NCBI GenBank assembly: GCA_950097015.1
Contig: CATNEN010000033.1
Location: forward strand, 3,208,001-3,272,000
DNA length: 64,000 nucleotides
Direction: 5' to 3'
Source: Macrostomum hystrix
Lineage: Eukaryota > Platyhelminthes > Macrostomidae
Positions 10,848-27,110 of the stretch are shown here, in pieces; within the stretch, counting starts at the first letter, position 1, and the number at the start of each line of letters is the position of its first letter. The notes below the pieces were generated by a model. The model was not told where the DNA came from and searched no databases. It saw nothing but the letters and a program-made list of their open reading frames with translations. A program made the translations under genes and the position numbers.

Positions 10848-11832
10848 TTAGTGCGAGAGATGTATTCCTGCGACCTCACCCCCGAGCCTGGCCCGGCAGA
10901 TCCTCGCCAGGTGAGCGCGCGGTTCAACAAAGCCGGAAAAATAATCCCAGCCCAACAGGGCGACTTCCTCGTCCTCGGCGACCAGGCGTCCTCGCCGCCG
11001 CGAGAGCCATAGCTGGTAGACAGCCGTGAGCATGCCGGGTCCAGTTGCTGAGTAGGCCGCAGTCGGCCTTACCAAACTGTCCCGAGCGGCCTCATTAACT
11101 TGCATTTGTTGGGCCACGAACGCGAAGAACGGGTGTCCCGGTACGGAGCCCATCGCGCTGTTCATGACGGCCAGCTGGGTCTGCCACACCACCGCCGTCT
11201 GGTCCGTGCGCTCCCGATCCAGAAAGGCCGAGAAGTTGGACAGCGTCGGGTAGAACGGCTTCACGCACTCAACGTCCAGGTCGATGTAAACGCCTGCAGA
11301 TTTGGTGGGCTTCTGTGTGTAAACGCCTGCAGATTTGGTGGGCTTCCGTGTGTAAACGCCTGCAGATTTGGTGGGCTTCTGTGTGTAAACGCCTGCAGAT
11401 TTGGTGGGCTTCCGTGCTTCAGTGAATCGACTTGAGAGCATTGAGAATACATTTTTATCTGGGGTCGGGTGGCGGAGCGGTGAAGAGTCTGTATCTCACA
11501 TCAACGTCCAGAGTTCGAATCTGCGGAAAGGCCGCATTCATTTCGCCCTCGCCCTCGCACTTGCCTTTGAATCGGCCTTAGACAACAGCCTCACCTCCCA
11601 GGTGGTGCAGTATGAGGTATCTGGCAGCATCGGAGCGCATGAGGTCGCTGGCGAAGGCCTCGAACAGTTTGGCCATGCTGGGGAAGTGCAGCCGGATCGG
11701 CTGCCTGACGTCCGAGTCACGCCACAGATAGACAGTCCAATCCGGGTTGAAGTGCAGGCAGGAGCTGATCAGAGGCGAGTAGTTTGAGAACACTTCTCCA
11801 CTTTTGAAAACGTAGTGCAGCAGCTTCGGCAT
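10848..11832 (-). CDS. GT32-type glycosyltransferase (Gly_transf_sug, DXD motif)
   Basis: Exon 1 is 11595-11832 (79 codons plus one base, starts MPKLLHYVFKSG), with donor gtgagg. Exon 2 starts at 11293 after ctgcag. They join as HHLG-G-VYIDLDVE, giving the metal/sugar-nucleotide DXD motif at D84-D86 right after YLILHHLGG, the hallmark order of Gly_transf_sug proteins that use sugar nucleotides in the secretory pathway. If translation runs to the stop at 10848-10850 the protein has 227 residues, short for the family. A donor-like GGGG|gtgagg at 10880 could instead lead to a further exon that I did not find. No N-terminal membrane anchor is seen, so an upstream exon is possible. The acceptor lies inside a 33-bp tandem repeat (see findings), and a SINE fragment sits in the intron. 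Confidence 0.8.
11284..11418. repeat. 33-bp tandem repeat, 4 copies, spanning the 3' splice site of the glycosyltransferase
   Basis: Each unit contains taaacgcctgcagatttggt on plus, which is a splice acceptor (ctgcag|gcgttta) on minus. Acceptor boundaries fall at 11293/11294, 11326/11327, 11359/11360 and 11392/11393. ttctg and ttccg variants alternate. Confidence 0.95.
11459..11562 (+). mobile_element. SINE family B head fragment in the glycosyltransferase intron
   Basis: tRNA-like head: A box tggcggagcgg, B box agttcgaatct, then a cgcattcatttcgccc segment comparable to catttatttcgggc in the 27.1-kb copy. Only the 5' part is recognisable. Confidence 0.65.
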
Positions 11833-11938
11833 TCTGCTTCTGTGGCTGCTGCGGGCACACCCAGGTCCTCGCTCGCAAAGGTTCGTGGATTTATTTCTTG
11901 GCTAAAGTTTTCAGCAAGAAATTAGTTTGAGCTCAATA

Positions 11939-12065
11939 CTCTATGCCAGTTCTACAAGGGTATATTTATAAAAATTCATTGCAGCTGCGACTGCTGCGAC
12001 TGAATGAGCTTTTTTTCAACAACTCTTTAGAATATAGGGCCACAAAACAATGTCTTTCGATTCGT
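11939..12065. repeat. About 110-bp dispersed direct duplication, copy 2
   Basis: Second copy of the block at 8563-8675, with a 12-base insertion (acaagggtatat region) and a shorter T run. Confidence 0.85.
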
Positions 12066-12600
12066 GTTTTTTAGTTTTGGTGCGTACAAAATCAATTTCT
12101 GTAACTCTGAATGGATAAATTGATTTGGTAAGATTTACGCACCAAAGAAAATAAAAATGACGAAATCAGCAGAAGCAGCAGAAGCAGCAACAGAAGGCTG
12201 CAACTCGAAAACGTCTTCCGAAAAAATTTAACGGCACACTGACAAATTCGATTTCTGGTCAAAATCATTGTCCAAATTTTTACTATTAACCAGCTGTAGC
12301 CTAGATCTTTTTAGACACCACTTAAAATTCATCCCATCAATGTTTTATATTGGCAAGGGAGTTAAAAATGGGTTGCTAATTAATTTCTTCCATCAGGGAT
12401 TAGATTAAAGGATGAATAATTTATTTTTAGACAGTAGCCGCTGATGCACGAAAGTTAGACATGAAATTCCAGGTTAGTGCCCAGATTTCTACTGAGTAAA
12501 AGCAAATTGATTCCGTTAATACAATCATTAGTGTTCAATATTCAGTAGTAACAACTGCATTTACCAGTACGTAATTTACCACCCTTCAACCATACCACAT
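12066..12600. other. AT-rich spacer, no feature seen
   Basis: Contains a small agcagcagaagcagcaa repeat near 12170; otherwise nothing recognised. Confidence 0.5.
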
Positions 12601-12629
12601 CTCTCAATCGTACCATCTTTCAAACATAC

Positions 12630-15070
12630 CATATTCAATCGTACCATCTTTCAATCGTACCATCTTTCAATCGTACCATATTCAATCGTGCCATATTCAA
12701 TCGTACCATATTCAATCGTGCCATATTCAATCGTACCATATTCAATCGTGCCATATTCAATCGTACCATATTCAATCGTGCCATATTCAATCGTGCCATA
12801 TTCAATTGTGCCATCTTTCAATCGTACCATCTTTCAATCGTGGCATTTTCAATCGTACCATATTCAATCGTACCATCTTTCAATCGTACCATCTTTCAAT
12901 CGTACCATCTTTCAATCGTACCATCTTTCAATCGTACCATCTTTCAATCGTACCATGTTTCAATCGTACCATCTTTCAATCGTACCATCTTTCAATCGTA
13001 CCATCTTTCAATCGTACCATCTTTCAATCGTACCATCTCTCAATCGTACCATCTTTCAATCGTACCATCTTTCAATCGTACCATCTTTCAATCGTACCAT
13101 CTTTCAATTGTACTATCTTTCAATCGTACCATCTTTCAATCGTACCATCTTTCAATCGTACCATCTTTCAATCGTACCATCTTTCAATCGTACTATCTTT
13201 CAATCGTACCATCTTTCAATCGTGCCATATTCAATCGTGCCATCTTTCAATCGTACCATCTTTCAATCGTACCATCTTTCAATCGTGCCATATTCAATCG
13301 TGCCATCTTTCAATCGTACCATCTTTCAATCGTACCATCTTTCAATCGTGTCATATTCAATCGTGCCATCTTTCAATCGTGCCATCTTTCAATCGTACCA
13401 TCTTTCAATCGTGCCATATTCAATCGTGCCATCTTTCAATCGTACCATCTTTCAATCGTGCCATATTCAATCGTGCCATCTTTCAATCGTACCATCTTTC
13501 AATCGTACCATCTTTCAATCGTACCATCTTTCAATCGTACCATCTTTCAATCGTACCATCTTTCAATCGTACCATCTCTCAATCGTACCATCTTTCAATC
13601 GTACCATCTTTCAATCGTACCATCTTTCAATCATACCATCTTTCAATCGTACCATCTTTCAATCGTACCATCTTTCAATCGTACCATCTCTCAATCGTAC
13701 CATCTTTCAATCGTACCATCTTTCAATCGTACCATCTTTCAATCGTACCATCTTTCAATCGTACCATCTCTCAATCGTACCATCTTTCAATCGTGCCATC
13801 TTTCAATCGTACCATCTTTCAATCGTACCATCTTTCAATCGTACCATCTTTCAATCGTACCATCTTTCAATCGTACCATCTTTCAATCGTACCATCTTTC
13901 AATCGTACCATCTTTCAATCGTACCATCTCTCAATCGTACCATCTCTCAATCGTACCATCTTTCAATCGTACCATCTCTCAATCGTACCATCTTTCAATC
14001 GTACCATCTTTCAATCGTACCATCTTTCAATCGTACCATCTCTCAATCGTACCATCTTTCAATCGTACCATCTTTCAATCGTACCATCTTTCAATCGTAC
14101 CATCTTTCAATCGTACCATCTTTCAATCGTACCATCTTTCAATCGTACCATCTTTCAATCGTACCATCTTTCAATCGTACCATCTTTCAATCGTACCATC
14201 TTTCAATCGTACCATCTTTCAATCGTACCATCTTTCAATCGTACCATCTTTCAATCGTACCATCTTTCAATCGTACCATCTTTCAATCGTACCATCTTTC
14301 AATCGTACCATCTTTCAATCGTACCATCTTTCAATCGTACCATCTTTCAATCGTACCATCTTTCAATCGTACCATCTTTCAATCGTACCATCTCTCAATC
14401 GTACCATCTTTCAATCGTACCATCTTTCAATCGTACCATCTCTCAATCGTACCATCTTTCAATCGTACCATCTTTCAATCGTACCATCTTTCAATCGTAC
14501 CATCTTTCAATTGTACCATCTTTCAATCGTACCATCTTTCAATCGTACCATCTTTCAATCGTACCATCTTTCAATCGTACCATCTCTCAATCGTACCATC
14601 TTTCAATCGTACCATCTTTCAATCGTACCATCTTTCAATCGTACCATCTTTCAATCGTACCATCTTTCAATCGTACCATCTTTCAATCGTGCCATATTCA
14701 ATCGTACCATCTTTCAATCGTACCATCTTTCAATCGTACCATCTTTCAATCGTACCATCTTTCAATCGTACCATCTTTCAATTGTACCATCTTTCAATCG
14801 TACCATCTTTCAATCGTACCATCTTTCAATCGTACCATCTTTCAATCGTACCATCTCTCAATCGTACCATCTTTCAATCGTACCATCTTTCAATCGTACC
14901 ATCTTTCAATCGTACCATCTTTCAATCGTACCATCTTTCAATCGTACCATCTTTCAATCGTACCATCTTTCAATCGTGCCATATTCAATCGTACCATCTT
15001 TCAATCGTACCATCTTTCAATCGTACCATCTTTCAATCGTACCATCTTTCAATCGTACCATCTTGTAATC
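12630..15070. repeat. 2.4-kb satellite of a 16-bp unit (about 150 copies)
   Basis: Unit ccatctttcaatcgta, remarkably homogeneous. A 15-bp variant (ccatattcaatcgtg/a) clusters at the left end (12680-12860) and recurs in pairs around 13220-13470 and singly near 14690 and 14975. Open in three frames, producing spurious 740-800-codon frames. Confidence 0.97.
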
Positions 15071-15079
15071 GTGACGCTA

Positions 15080-16920
15080 GCCGTGACTCGATTGAGTGAC
15101 ACCAGGCGCACCTTCAGTGAAGAAAAGGCCATGCATGAGTGCAAGAGGACATTATAGTTTGAAATACAAAGGTCACAGGCAGAGTAATCCTCAAAGTCAG
15201 CAAAGCAAGCAGCGATAATGGCTTGTTTTTGCGTAAATCGAGAAATATAGCTTAATAGCTCAAAGGCGAAAGAGTTAAATCGCGCTTTTCAACCACATAG
15301 TAAATTAACTTGCTGACTGTCAACCCGCTACTAGACTTCGTGCTTGTCTGGCAGTCAGTGCGATAATGGAACACTCTCAACAGGAAATGAATTTTCATTT
15401 GCTTCAGGTGCCTCGGAAGCCTCTCTTAGCTATTTCGTTTTGTGTGGGCTACGTTGATTAAGCAACGCTTCGTGCCTTTCTTCCCTTCTTGTCAGTCCCA
15501 TTTTTGGCAGATTTCGCCTGACGAGCAGAGCAAACATTCGAAACGCAGAGCAAATGATTGAGCTCGCAAATACGACCGTCAAGGTCTTTTACCAGTAGAA
15601 ATTTTATTCTTTTTTACGTGTCTACCAAAATATTGAACCATTCGGCATGAAAATCCAGAACACGGGCTAAAATTTTCCGCTCTATTCGATGAAACAACTA
15701 CAGAATCACAGAAAATCGGCATGGTCGAGCTGCTTAACGATTCTCCCCAGGGTGTCTGCTGGCAAAACCCACCAATATAAGCTCACAATATGTCATCATG
15801 TGAGTTAATAGAGTTAGTTTTATTGAATATCTTTACGAACCAATATGGATTGGTTATAGAAGTTTTTTATAGACCAATGTTAGTTGTCCTTGTCACCAGG
15901 GTCTCCGACAAGAATCGTTGAATATCTCGACGATGCTGACATCGCGGACGACTTTCAAAGTTAGTTAGTTGGTCTTAAAGGGCGGAAAAAAATTATCCGT
16001 TTGGTGGACTTTAACGAAAATCTGTCATTCGATTTGGGAGCTATCGGGAAGTGGTTGGGTTGTTTATTTTTGCTGGAAAGGAAAGTACGAGTATAAAAAG
16101 TCTCTTTGTGTTGCATCGTCAGTTTTCTGTCTATATTGGCTGCTTCTATAGTTCAATCAGCGCAGTTGCTTCTGCAGGAATTCTAAACTTGGATGCCAAT
16201 CAAAATAACCAATGATTGCCCAAGAGAAATACACGTGCGACTGTCCCCTGCGGGGGCCATGGCTGTTTTGCGGTGCAAACAAATTAGATGAAAAACGGAA
16301 GACGGCATTGCAGTGAACGGCCATGCCGTCACGCACGGAGCTGCGAAAGTTTGTGTCCTTCCTTACGTTTGCCTGTTTGGACACTGAGGCAGGAACTCGG
16401 AAACGAAAACTTTTCTATTTCTGTTCAGAGAGCCTGGTTTGGGTTGCCAAGCAGCTGAGAGCAGCATTTGCAGCTATTTCCGTCCCTCATCAGCTGTCAC
16501 CGGGGGAATAAGGGCCAGATGGTCTTCTTTCTTGCGGGCATCAGCTGCTGACATCTCGCAGCAGCCATCAAGTAAACTGCAAGTGGAGCCTCCTAAAATA
16601 AGAGTACCGGGCGATATTTGATTTTCGTCAACTTTTATCGGCGAATTTTCAGCCCGGGTGTCAAAACATTGGTCAGCTTCTGTTTATCCCGAGTTCGATA
16701 TTTATAAATACCCTTGAGCTTTTACGAGTGTTCCGCACATTTTTGAGAGCATTCCATGAAATCGTGTATATAGAATAAAACAAATCCATCTTGACAGCAG
16801 ATTGTGGTGCCACAGCCAAGCTGTGCCAAGAATTTAAATTTCCATCTTTAACTCGCACAATAGACTGTGATTGAGTGAGGCCGATCTGGCTGGAATTATT
16901 TGCTCTACAGTGTATTTTCT
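15080..16920. other. Gene-poor stretch with an isolated TATA-like box
   Basis: tataaaa at 16092-16098 could mark a promoter, but no plausible coding exon follows on plus. Short frames at 15969-16621 have no recognised motif. Confidence 0.4.
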
Positions 16921-16924
16921 TGGC

Positions 16925-17270
16925 ATCGGGCCGGTTTGACATCGGGACGGTTTGACATCGGGACGGTTTGACATCGGGACGGTTTGACATCGGGACGGTT
17001 TGACATCGGGACGGTTTGACATCGGGACAGTTTTGACATCGGGACGGTTTGACATCGGGACGGTTTGACATCGGGACGGTTTGACATCGGGACGGTTTGA
17101 CATCGGGACGGTTTGACATCGGGACGGTTTGACATCGGGACGGTTTGACATCGGGACGGTTTGACATCGGGATGGTTTGACATCGGGACGGTTTGACATC
17201 GGGACGGTTTGACATCGGGACGGTTTGACATCGGGACGGTTTGACATCATGACGGTTTGACATCGGGATT
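16925..17270. repeat. 16-bp satellite, about 21 copies
   Basis: Unit gacatcgggacggttt, nearly invariant. Confidence 0.95.
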
Positions 17271-17811
17271 TATCTCTTTGAGGCTCTATTTCAAAGTCTT
17301 GTAATTTTTTACGTCGCGAATTTTAAGTCAGAATTAAAATTGCCTAGAATTCTAATGCGTGCAGCTTCAAGAGCTACTGAAGGCCTCAGTATGGCTGCCA
17401 GTACTGCCAGTTTTAGCAAAAAAACTCTTTCAATCACGCTCGTCTGAAAATTTGGCGCGGGTATATTAAACCAGTTACAGGATGCGGCGCGCACCTTTTC
17501 GGAACGCACCTTATCTTCGTCTGCCTCAACTTCGGAGAAGTGACGCAGCTGAGTTCCTCGGTCTCACCCAACTGCTCACATGCACCTGCACATTCAGCTG
17601 CTCCTCTGAACCAGCGAGCCTTAAGTTTCTCCGACTTCAGCTTCTCTTTGCTCAACCCCATGTTCGTGACGCAGCAAGTAGATTGATAATACCTGCTAAT
17701 TATTGCCTGAACACTTAAATCAAGGACTACTGGAAAAGGACTACTGCTTTTCATTCTGATGGCAAAATTCGTTTGTGATCGATTCCAGCAAAGTCTGCGT
17801 TTCTCGCCACG
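17271..17811. other. Unassigned sequence between two arrays
   Basis: A minus frame starting MGLSKEKLKSEKLKARW (within 17434-17754) has some coding look but no recognised domain or complete exon structure. Confidence 0.3.
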
Positions 17812-18018
17812 GCTACGATTCTATCTACAGCTACGATTCTATCTACGGCTACGACTCTATCTACGGCTACGACTCTATCTACGGCTACGATTCTATCTAC
17901 GGCTACGATTCTATCTACGGCTACGACTCTATCTACGGCTACGATTCTATCTACGGCTACGACTCTATCTACGGCTACGACTCTATCTACGGCTACGATT
18001 CTATCTACGGCTACGATT
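17812..18018. repeat. 18-bp minisatellite, about 11 copies
   Basis: Unit ggctacgattctatctac with t/c alternation at one position. Confidence 0.95.
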
Positions 18019-18341
18019 TTGCATAGTTATGCGAGGCGGCTTTCAGAATCGATTTGTCTTAGATTTCATATTTTAGCCCAAAATGCTCGGGTCGCGTTCA
18101 ATAGAGTAAACTGCCCACAGAATTAATTTAATTTTCAGCTTTTGCGGCCCCTTGAGTCCCGCAGTTCCACCCACCTCACACGGAAACTGGTGTTTTTGTA
18201 TGACAAAAAGCTGTTTTGGTTTTAAACTCAATTATGCTTGCTAAAGCTGAAGCTCGGGTTCACATGCTTGCACTTCTGGCTTAGCAAACAATATTTTGGA
18301 TAACAACAACATATCACAAAATTTTCTAAGCTTAGCAGATT

Positions 18342-18762
18342 TCTGTCCCTGATGATTCAGCTGATTCCTGTCCCTGATGATTCAGCTGATTCCTGTCCCT
18401 GATGATTCAGCTGATTCCTGTCCCTGATGATTCAGCTGATTCCTGTCCCTGATGATTCAGCTGATTCCTGTCCCTGATGATTTAGCTGATTCCTGTCCCT
18501 GATGATTCAGCTGATTCCTGTCCCTGATGATTCAGCTGATTCCTGTCCCTGATGATTCAGCTGATTCCTGTCCCTGATGATTCAGCTGATTCCTGTCCCT
18601 GATGATTCAGCTGATTCCTGTCCCTGATGATTCAGCTGATTCCTGTCCCTGATGATTCAGCCGATTCCTGTCCCTGATGATTCAGCTGATTCCTGTCCCT
18701 GATGATTCAGCTGATTCCTGTCCCTGATGATTCAGCTGATTCCTGTCCCTGATGACTCAGCT
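18342..18762. repeat. 25-bp minisatellite, about 16 copies
   Basis: Core gattcctgtccctgatga within a 25-bp period; almost no divergence between copies. Confidence 0.95.
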
Positions 18763-18825
18763 CTGTCGATCGCAATGTCAGTCTAGAATTTCAAATGGAC
18801 TCAAGTGTCGGTGCTTCATCGCCAT

Positions 18826-19150
18826 TATTATTATACCCATAAAGTCCATTATTATTATACCCATAAAGTCCATTATTATTATTCCCATGAAGTCCATTAT
18901 TATTATTCCCATGAAGTCCATTATTATTATTCCCATGAAGTCCATTATTATTATTCCCATGAAGTCCATTATTATTATACCCATAAAGTCCATTATTATT
19001 ATTCCCATGAAGTCCATTATTATTATTCCCATAAAGTCCATTATTATTATTCCCATGAAGTCCATTATTATTATTCCCATGGGAGATGGGAGATGGGAGA
19101 GAAGGGAGATGGGAGAGAAGTCCATTATTATTATTCCCATAAAGTCCATT
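18826..19150. repeat. 24-bp minisatellite with (att) runs
   Basis: Period 24: four att triplets followed by cccatgaagtcc or cccataaagtcc. Interrupted near 19080-19118 by a short ggagatgggaga run, the unit of the array at 20336-20862. Confidence 0.93.
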
Positions 19151-19485
19151 GAGAGATTATTAAAGCGATTAGCAGACAGGTGACAATGGAAGCGGAGAAG
19201 GGCTTAAAACTGTTTCTTGTTCGACTCTTTGTCGACTCTTTGTAGGGAATAGCGGCTCTTTTAAAATCAGACCACGGAATATGTAAACAATCGTATTTAA
19301 GTAAACACACTTTCACAGTTAAAAAACTTGACAAAACAAAAAAACAAAAAACGATTGCACAACTCACAAGAGTCTAAAAATGAAACAATAAGTGTTTGTA
19401 AGCATTGTAGAGTAAAATAGGAAAGCAGTGCAATATGTTTTTATTGGGAAATAGAATTGAACAGGGTCATGCGTTGGACTTTCAC

Positions 19486-23611
<4,126 letters not shown>

Positions 23612-23639
23612 GCTTCGGAGTGACTCGGAATGGCTCGGA

Positions 23640-24140
23640 ATGGGGAAAGTTAACTAGCGGTTAAAAGGGTGCAGCTCATAATACTGCTGCTGATTATATA
23701 GCATGAGCTGCGTATTCTGCTACAGGCCAATCAGATACCACTAGAAATTCTCGACCAATAGGAAATCATCTGCAGAGGCGACAAGCAAAATCTTGAGCCA
23801 TCATCTATGATCTTAATTTGCACCTTGGCCTGACCCAGTAATTAGCCAGAAAGGACTAAAATGGCAGATTGTGGTGCTGCTTTGAGATGGCTTCTCAACC
23901 CGCATCATTTTCACCCGCAACTGGAGATTCAGAAGCTCAGATTGCTCAGTGAATGATACTGGCAGGCAGGCTGCTGCTGATGCTGCGATAATGACTGTCA
24001 TTGGCCTGTCATTGACTCATCAGTGTAGAGATTTTTTACACCTCTATCACAGGGACTGGCTTTAACAAGGTCAAGCGGAAACCTACACACTTTACGGTCA
24101 TTTATTACTGCATTTAAATCCTTTAAATGACCAAAAAGAA
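23640..24140. other. GPCR upstream region, no further gene seen
   Basis: Contains the TATA box listed separately; otherwise no supported feature. Confidence 0.4.
23693..23700 (-). promoter_or_regulatory. TATA box of the peptide GPCR gene
   Basis: Minus-strand tatataat, 82-91 bases before the ATG at 23611, suggesting a leader of about 55 bases. Confidence 0.55.
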
Positions 24141-24149
24141 TGACTAAAA

Positions 24150-25235
24150 CTTGAGCTCATTGAATGACGAAATTCGGAGCTCATTGAATGACGAAATCCA
24201 GAGCTCATTGAATGACCGAATCCAGAGCTCATTGAATGACCAAATCCAGAGCTCATTGAATGACCGAATCCAGAGCTCATTGAATGACCGAATCTAGAGC
24301 TCATTGAATGACCGAATCCAGAGCTCATTGAATGACCAAATCCAGAGCTCATTGAATGACCGAATCCAGAGCTCATTGAATGACCGAATCCAGAGCTCAT
24401 TGAATGACCGAATCCAGAGCTCATTGAATGACCAAATCCAGAGCTCATTGAATGACCGAATCCAGAGCTCATTGAATGACCGAATCCAGAGCTCATTGGA
24501 TGACCGAATCCAGAGCTCATATGAATGACCGAATCCAGAGCTCATATGAATGACCAAATCCAGAGCTCATTGAATGACCAAATCCAGAGCTCATTGAATG
24601 ACCGAATCCAGAGCTCATTGAATGACCGAATCCAGAGCTCATTGAATGACCGAATCCAAAGCTCATTGAATGACCAAATCCAGAGCTCATTGAATGACCG
24701 AATCCAGAGCTCATTGAATGACCGAATCCAGAGCTCATTGAATGACCGAATCCAGAGCTCATATGAATGACCGAATCCAGAGCTCATATGAATGACCAAA
24801 TCCAGAGCTCATTGAATGACCGAATCCAGAGCTCATATGAATGACTAAATCCAGAGCTCATTGAATGACCAAATCCAGAGCTCATTGAATGACCGAATCC
24901 AGAGCTCATTGAATGACCGAATCCAGAGCTCATTGAATGACCAAATCCAGAGCTCATTGAATGACCGAATCCAGAGCTCATTGAATGACCGAATCCAGAG
25001 CTCATATGAATGACCGAATCCAGAGCTCATATGAATGACCGAATCCAGAGCTCATATGAATGACCGAATCCAGAGCTCATATGAATGACCGAATCCAGAG
25101 CTCATATGAATGACCGAATCCAGAGCTCATATGAATGAGCAAATCCAGAGCTCATTGAATGACCGAATCCAGAGCTCATTGAATGACCGAATCTAGAGCT
25201 CATATGAATGACTAAATCCAGAGCTCATATAAAGA
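24150..25235. repeat. 24/25-bp satellite, about 45 copies
   Basis: Unit starts gagctcattgaatgacc and ends gaatcca. A 25-bp variant with catatgaatg becomes the sole type over 24995-25135. Nearly every unit has a gagctc hexamer. Confidence 0.96.
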
Positions 25236-25644
25236 CTAAAGGTATGACTTATGTGAATGGCTGATTATCAGAATCGTAAGACTTAAGGATTATATTTCTT
25301 ATCCCACTCCTGATGGGAAGCTCAAGCAAATCCTAATTGTGCATCATTAGTTTTGGGATTCTGTGTTCGCAAAGCTTGCCGTGACTTTCTCGCGCCCTGT
25401 GCAGCGGCTGCCAGCCAAGCCACGTCTCAAGCCAAGGAGTTTCACAACAACCCTGCAGACGACACTGGGGCACTGAGGTGAGACACATTAAATACACTTC
25501 AAGACACGTCTCAGGCCCTACCAATGTCTTACTGCTCCCCATTTCAATCCCTTCCCCTTAGCGGTGGCTTGAGGCTAAGTCTTGTGCATCTGACTGCATT
25601 TTATCCCAGTAGCCTAGAATATCCCCTAATGCCTCCTCTTTTCA

Positions 25645-27110
25645 TTGGATTCCTTCCTTCATCCCTTCACCCTTTCATCTCTTCATCCCTTCACCCCTTC
25701 ATCCCTTCATCCTTTCATCTCTTCATCCCTTCACCCCTTCATCCTTTCATCCTTTCATCCCTTCATCCCTTCATCCCTTCATCCTTTCATCCTTTCATCC
25801 TTTCATCCTTTCATCCCTTCATCCTTTCATCTCTTCAAACCTTCACCCCTTCATCCTTTCATCTCTTCAAACCTTCACCCCTTCATCCTTTCATCCTTTC
25901 ATCCCTTCACCCCTTCATCCTTTCATCCTTTCATCTCTTCATCCCTTCACCCCTTCATCCTTTCATCCTTTCATCTCTTCATCCCTTCACCCCTTCATCC
26001 TTTCATCCTTTCATCCTTTCATCTCTTCATCCCTTCATCCCTTCACCCCTTCATCCCTTCATCCTTTCATGAAGTTTCAGGCGTGACGAAGTGACGATCC
26101 TTTCATCCTTTCATCCCTTCATCCTTTCATCCTTTCATCCCTTCATCCTTTCATCCTTTCATCCCTTCATCCTTTCATCCTTTCATCTCTTCATCCCTTC
26201 ATCCCTTCATCCTTTCATCCTTTCATCCCTTCATCCTTTCATCCTTTCATCTCTTCATCCCTTCATCCCTTCATCCTTTCATCCTTTCATCCCTTCATCC
26301 TTTCATCCTTTCATCTCTTCATCCCTTCATCCCTTCATCCTTTCATCCTTTCATCCCTTCATCCTTTCATCCTTTCATCCCTTCATCCTTTCATCCCTTC
26401 ATCCTTTCATCTCTTCATCCTTTCATCCTTTCATCTCTTCATCCCTTCATCCCTTCATCCTTTCATCCTTTCATCCCTTCATCCTTTCATCCTTTCATCT
26501 CTTCATCCCTTCACCCCTTCATCCTTTCATCCTTTCATCCCTTCATCCCTTCATCCCTTCATCCTTTCATCCTTTCATCCCTTCATCCTTTCATCCCTTC
26601 ATCCTTTCATCTCTTCAAACCTTCACCCCTTCATCCTTTCATCCTTTCATCTCTTCATCCCTTCATCCTTTCATCCTTTCATCCCTTCACCCCTTCATCC
26701 TTTCATCCTTTCATCTCTTCATCCCTTCACCCCTTCATCCTTTCATCCTTTCATCTCTTCATCCCTTCACCCCTTCATCCTTTCATCCTTTCATCCTTTC
26801 ATCTCTTCACCCCTTCATCCCTTCATCCTTTCATGAAGTTTCAGGCGTGACGAAGTGACGATCCTTTCATCCTTTCATCCCTTCATCCTTTCATCCTTTC
26901 ATCCCTTCATCCTTTCATCCTTTCATCCCTTCATCCTTTCATCCTTTCATCTCTTCATCCCTTCATCCCTTCATCCTTTCATCCCTTCATCCCTTCATCC
27001 TTTCATCTCTTCATCCCTTCATCCTTTCATCCCTTCATCCCTTCATCCTTTCATCCCTTCATCCTTTCATCCTTTCATCCCTTCATCCTTTCATCCATTC
27101 ATCCCTTATC
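25645..27110. repeat. 10-bp (catccttt/catccctt) satellite with a 764-bp higher-order duplication
   Basis: Decamers such as ttcatccttt and ttcatccctt. A unique tag (gaagtttcaggcgtgacgaa, then gtgacgat) occurs at 26071 and again at 26835, exactly 764 bp apart, so a large block of array was duplicated. Confidence 0.95.

Noticed and set aside
12630..15070. Regular short repeats considered as a CRISPR array
   Set aside because: Head-to-tail repeats without spacers in a eukaryotic genome; no cas-like genes.
12688..15157. Open frames of 740-800 codons (FNRTIFQSYHLSIVPS-type repeats)
   Set aside because: Pure translation of a 16-bp satellite, open in three frames; no start context, composition or domain of a gene.
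25405..25477. Exon-like 73-bp segment on plus (acceptor gtgcag, donor gag|gtgaga) with one open frame
   Set aside because: No partner exons could be found up- or downstream, and the encoded stretch is not recognisable.
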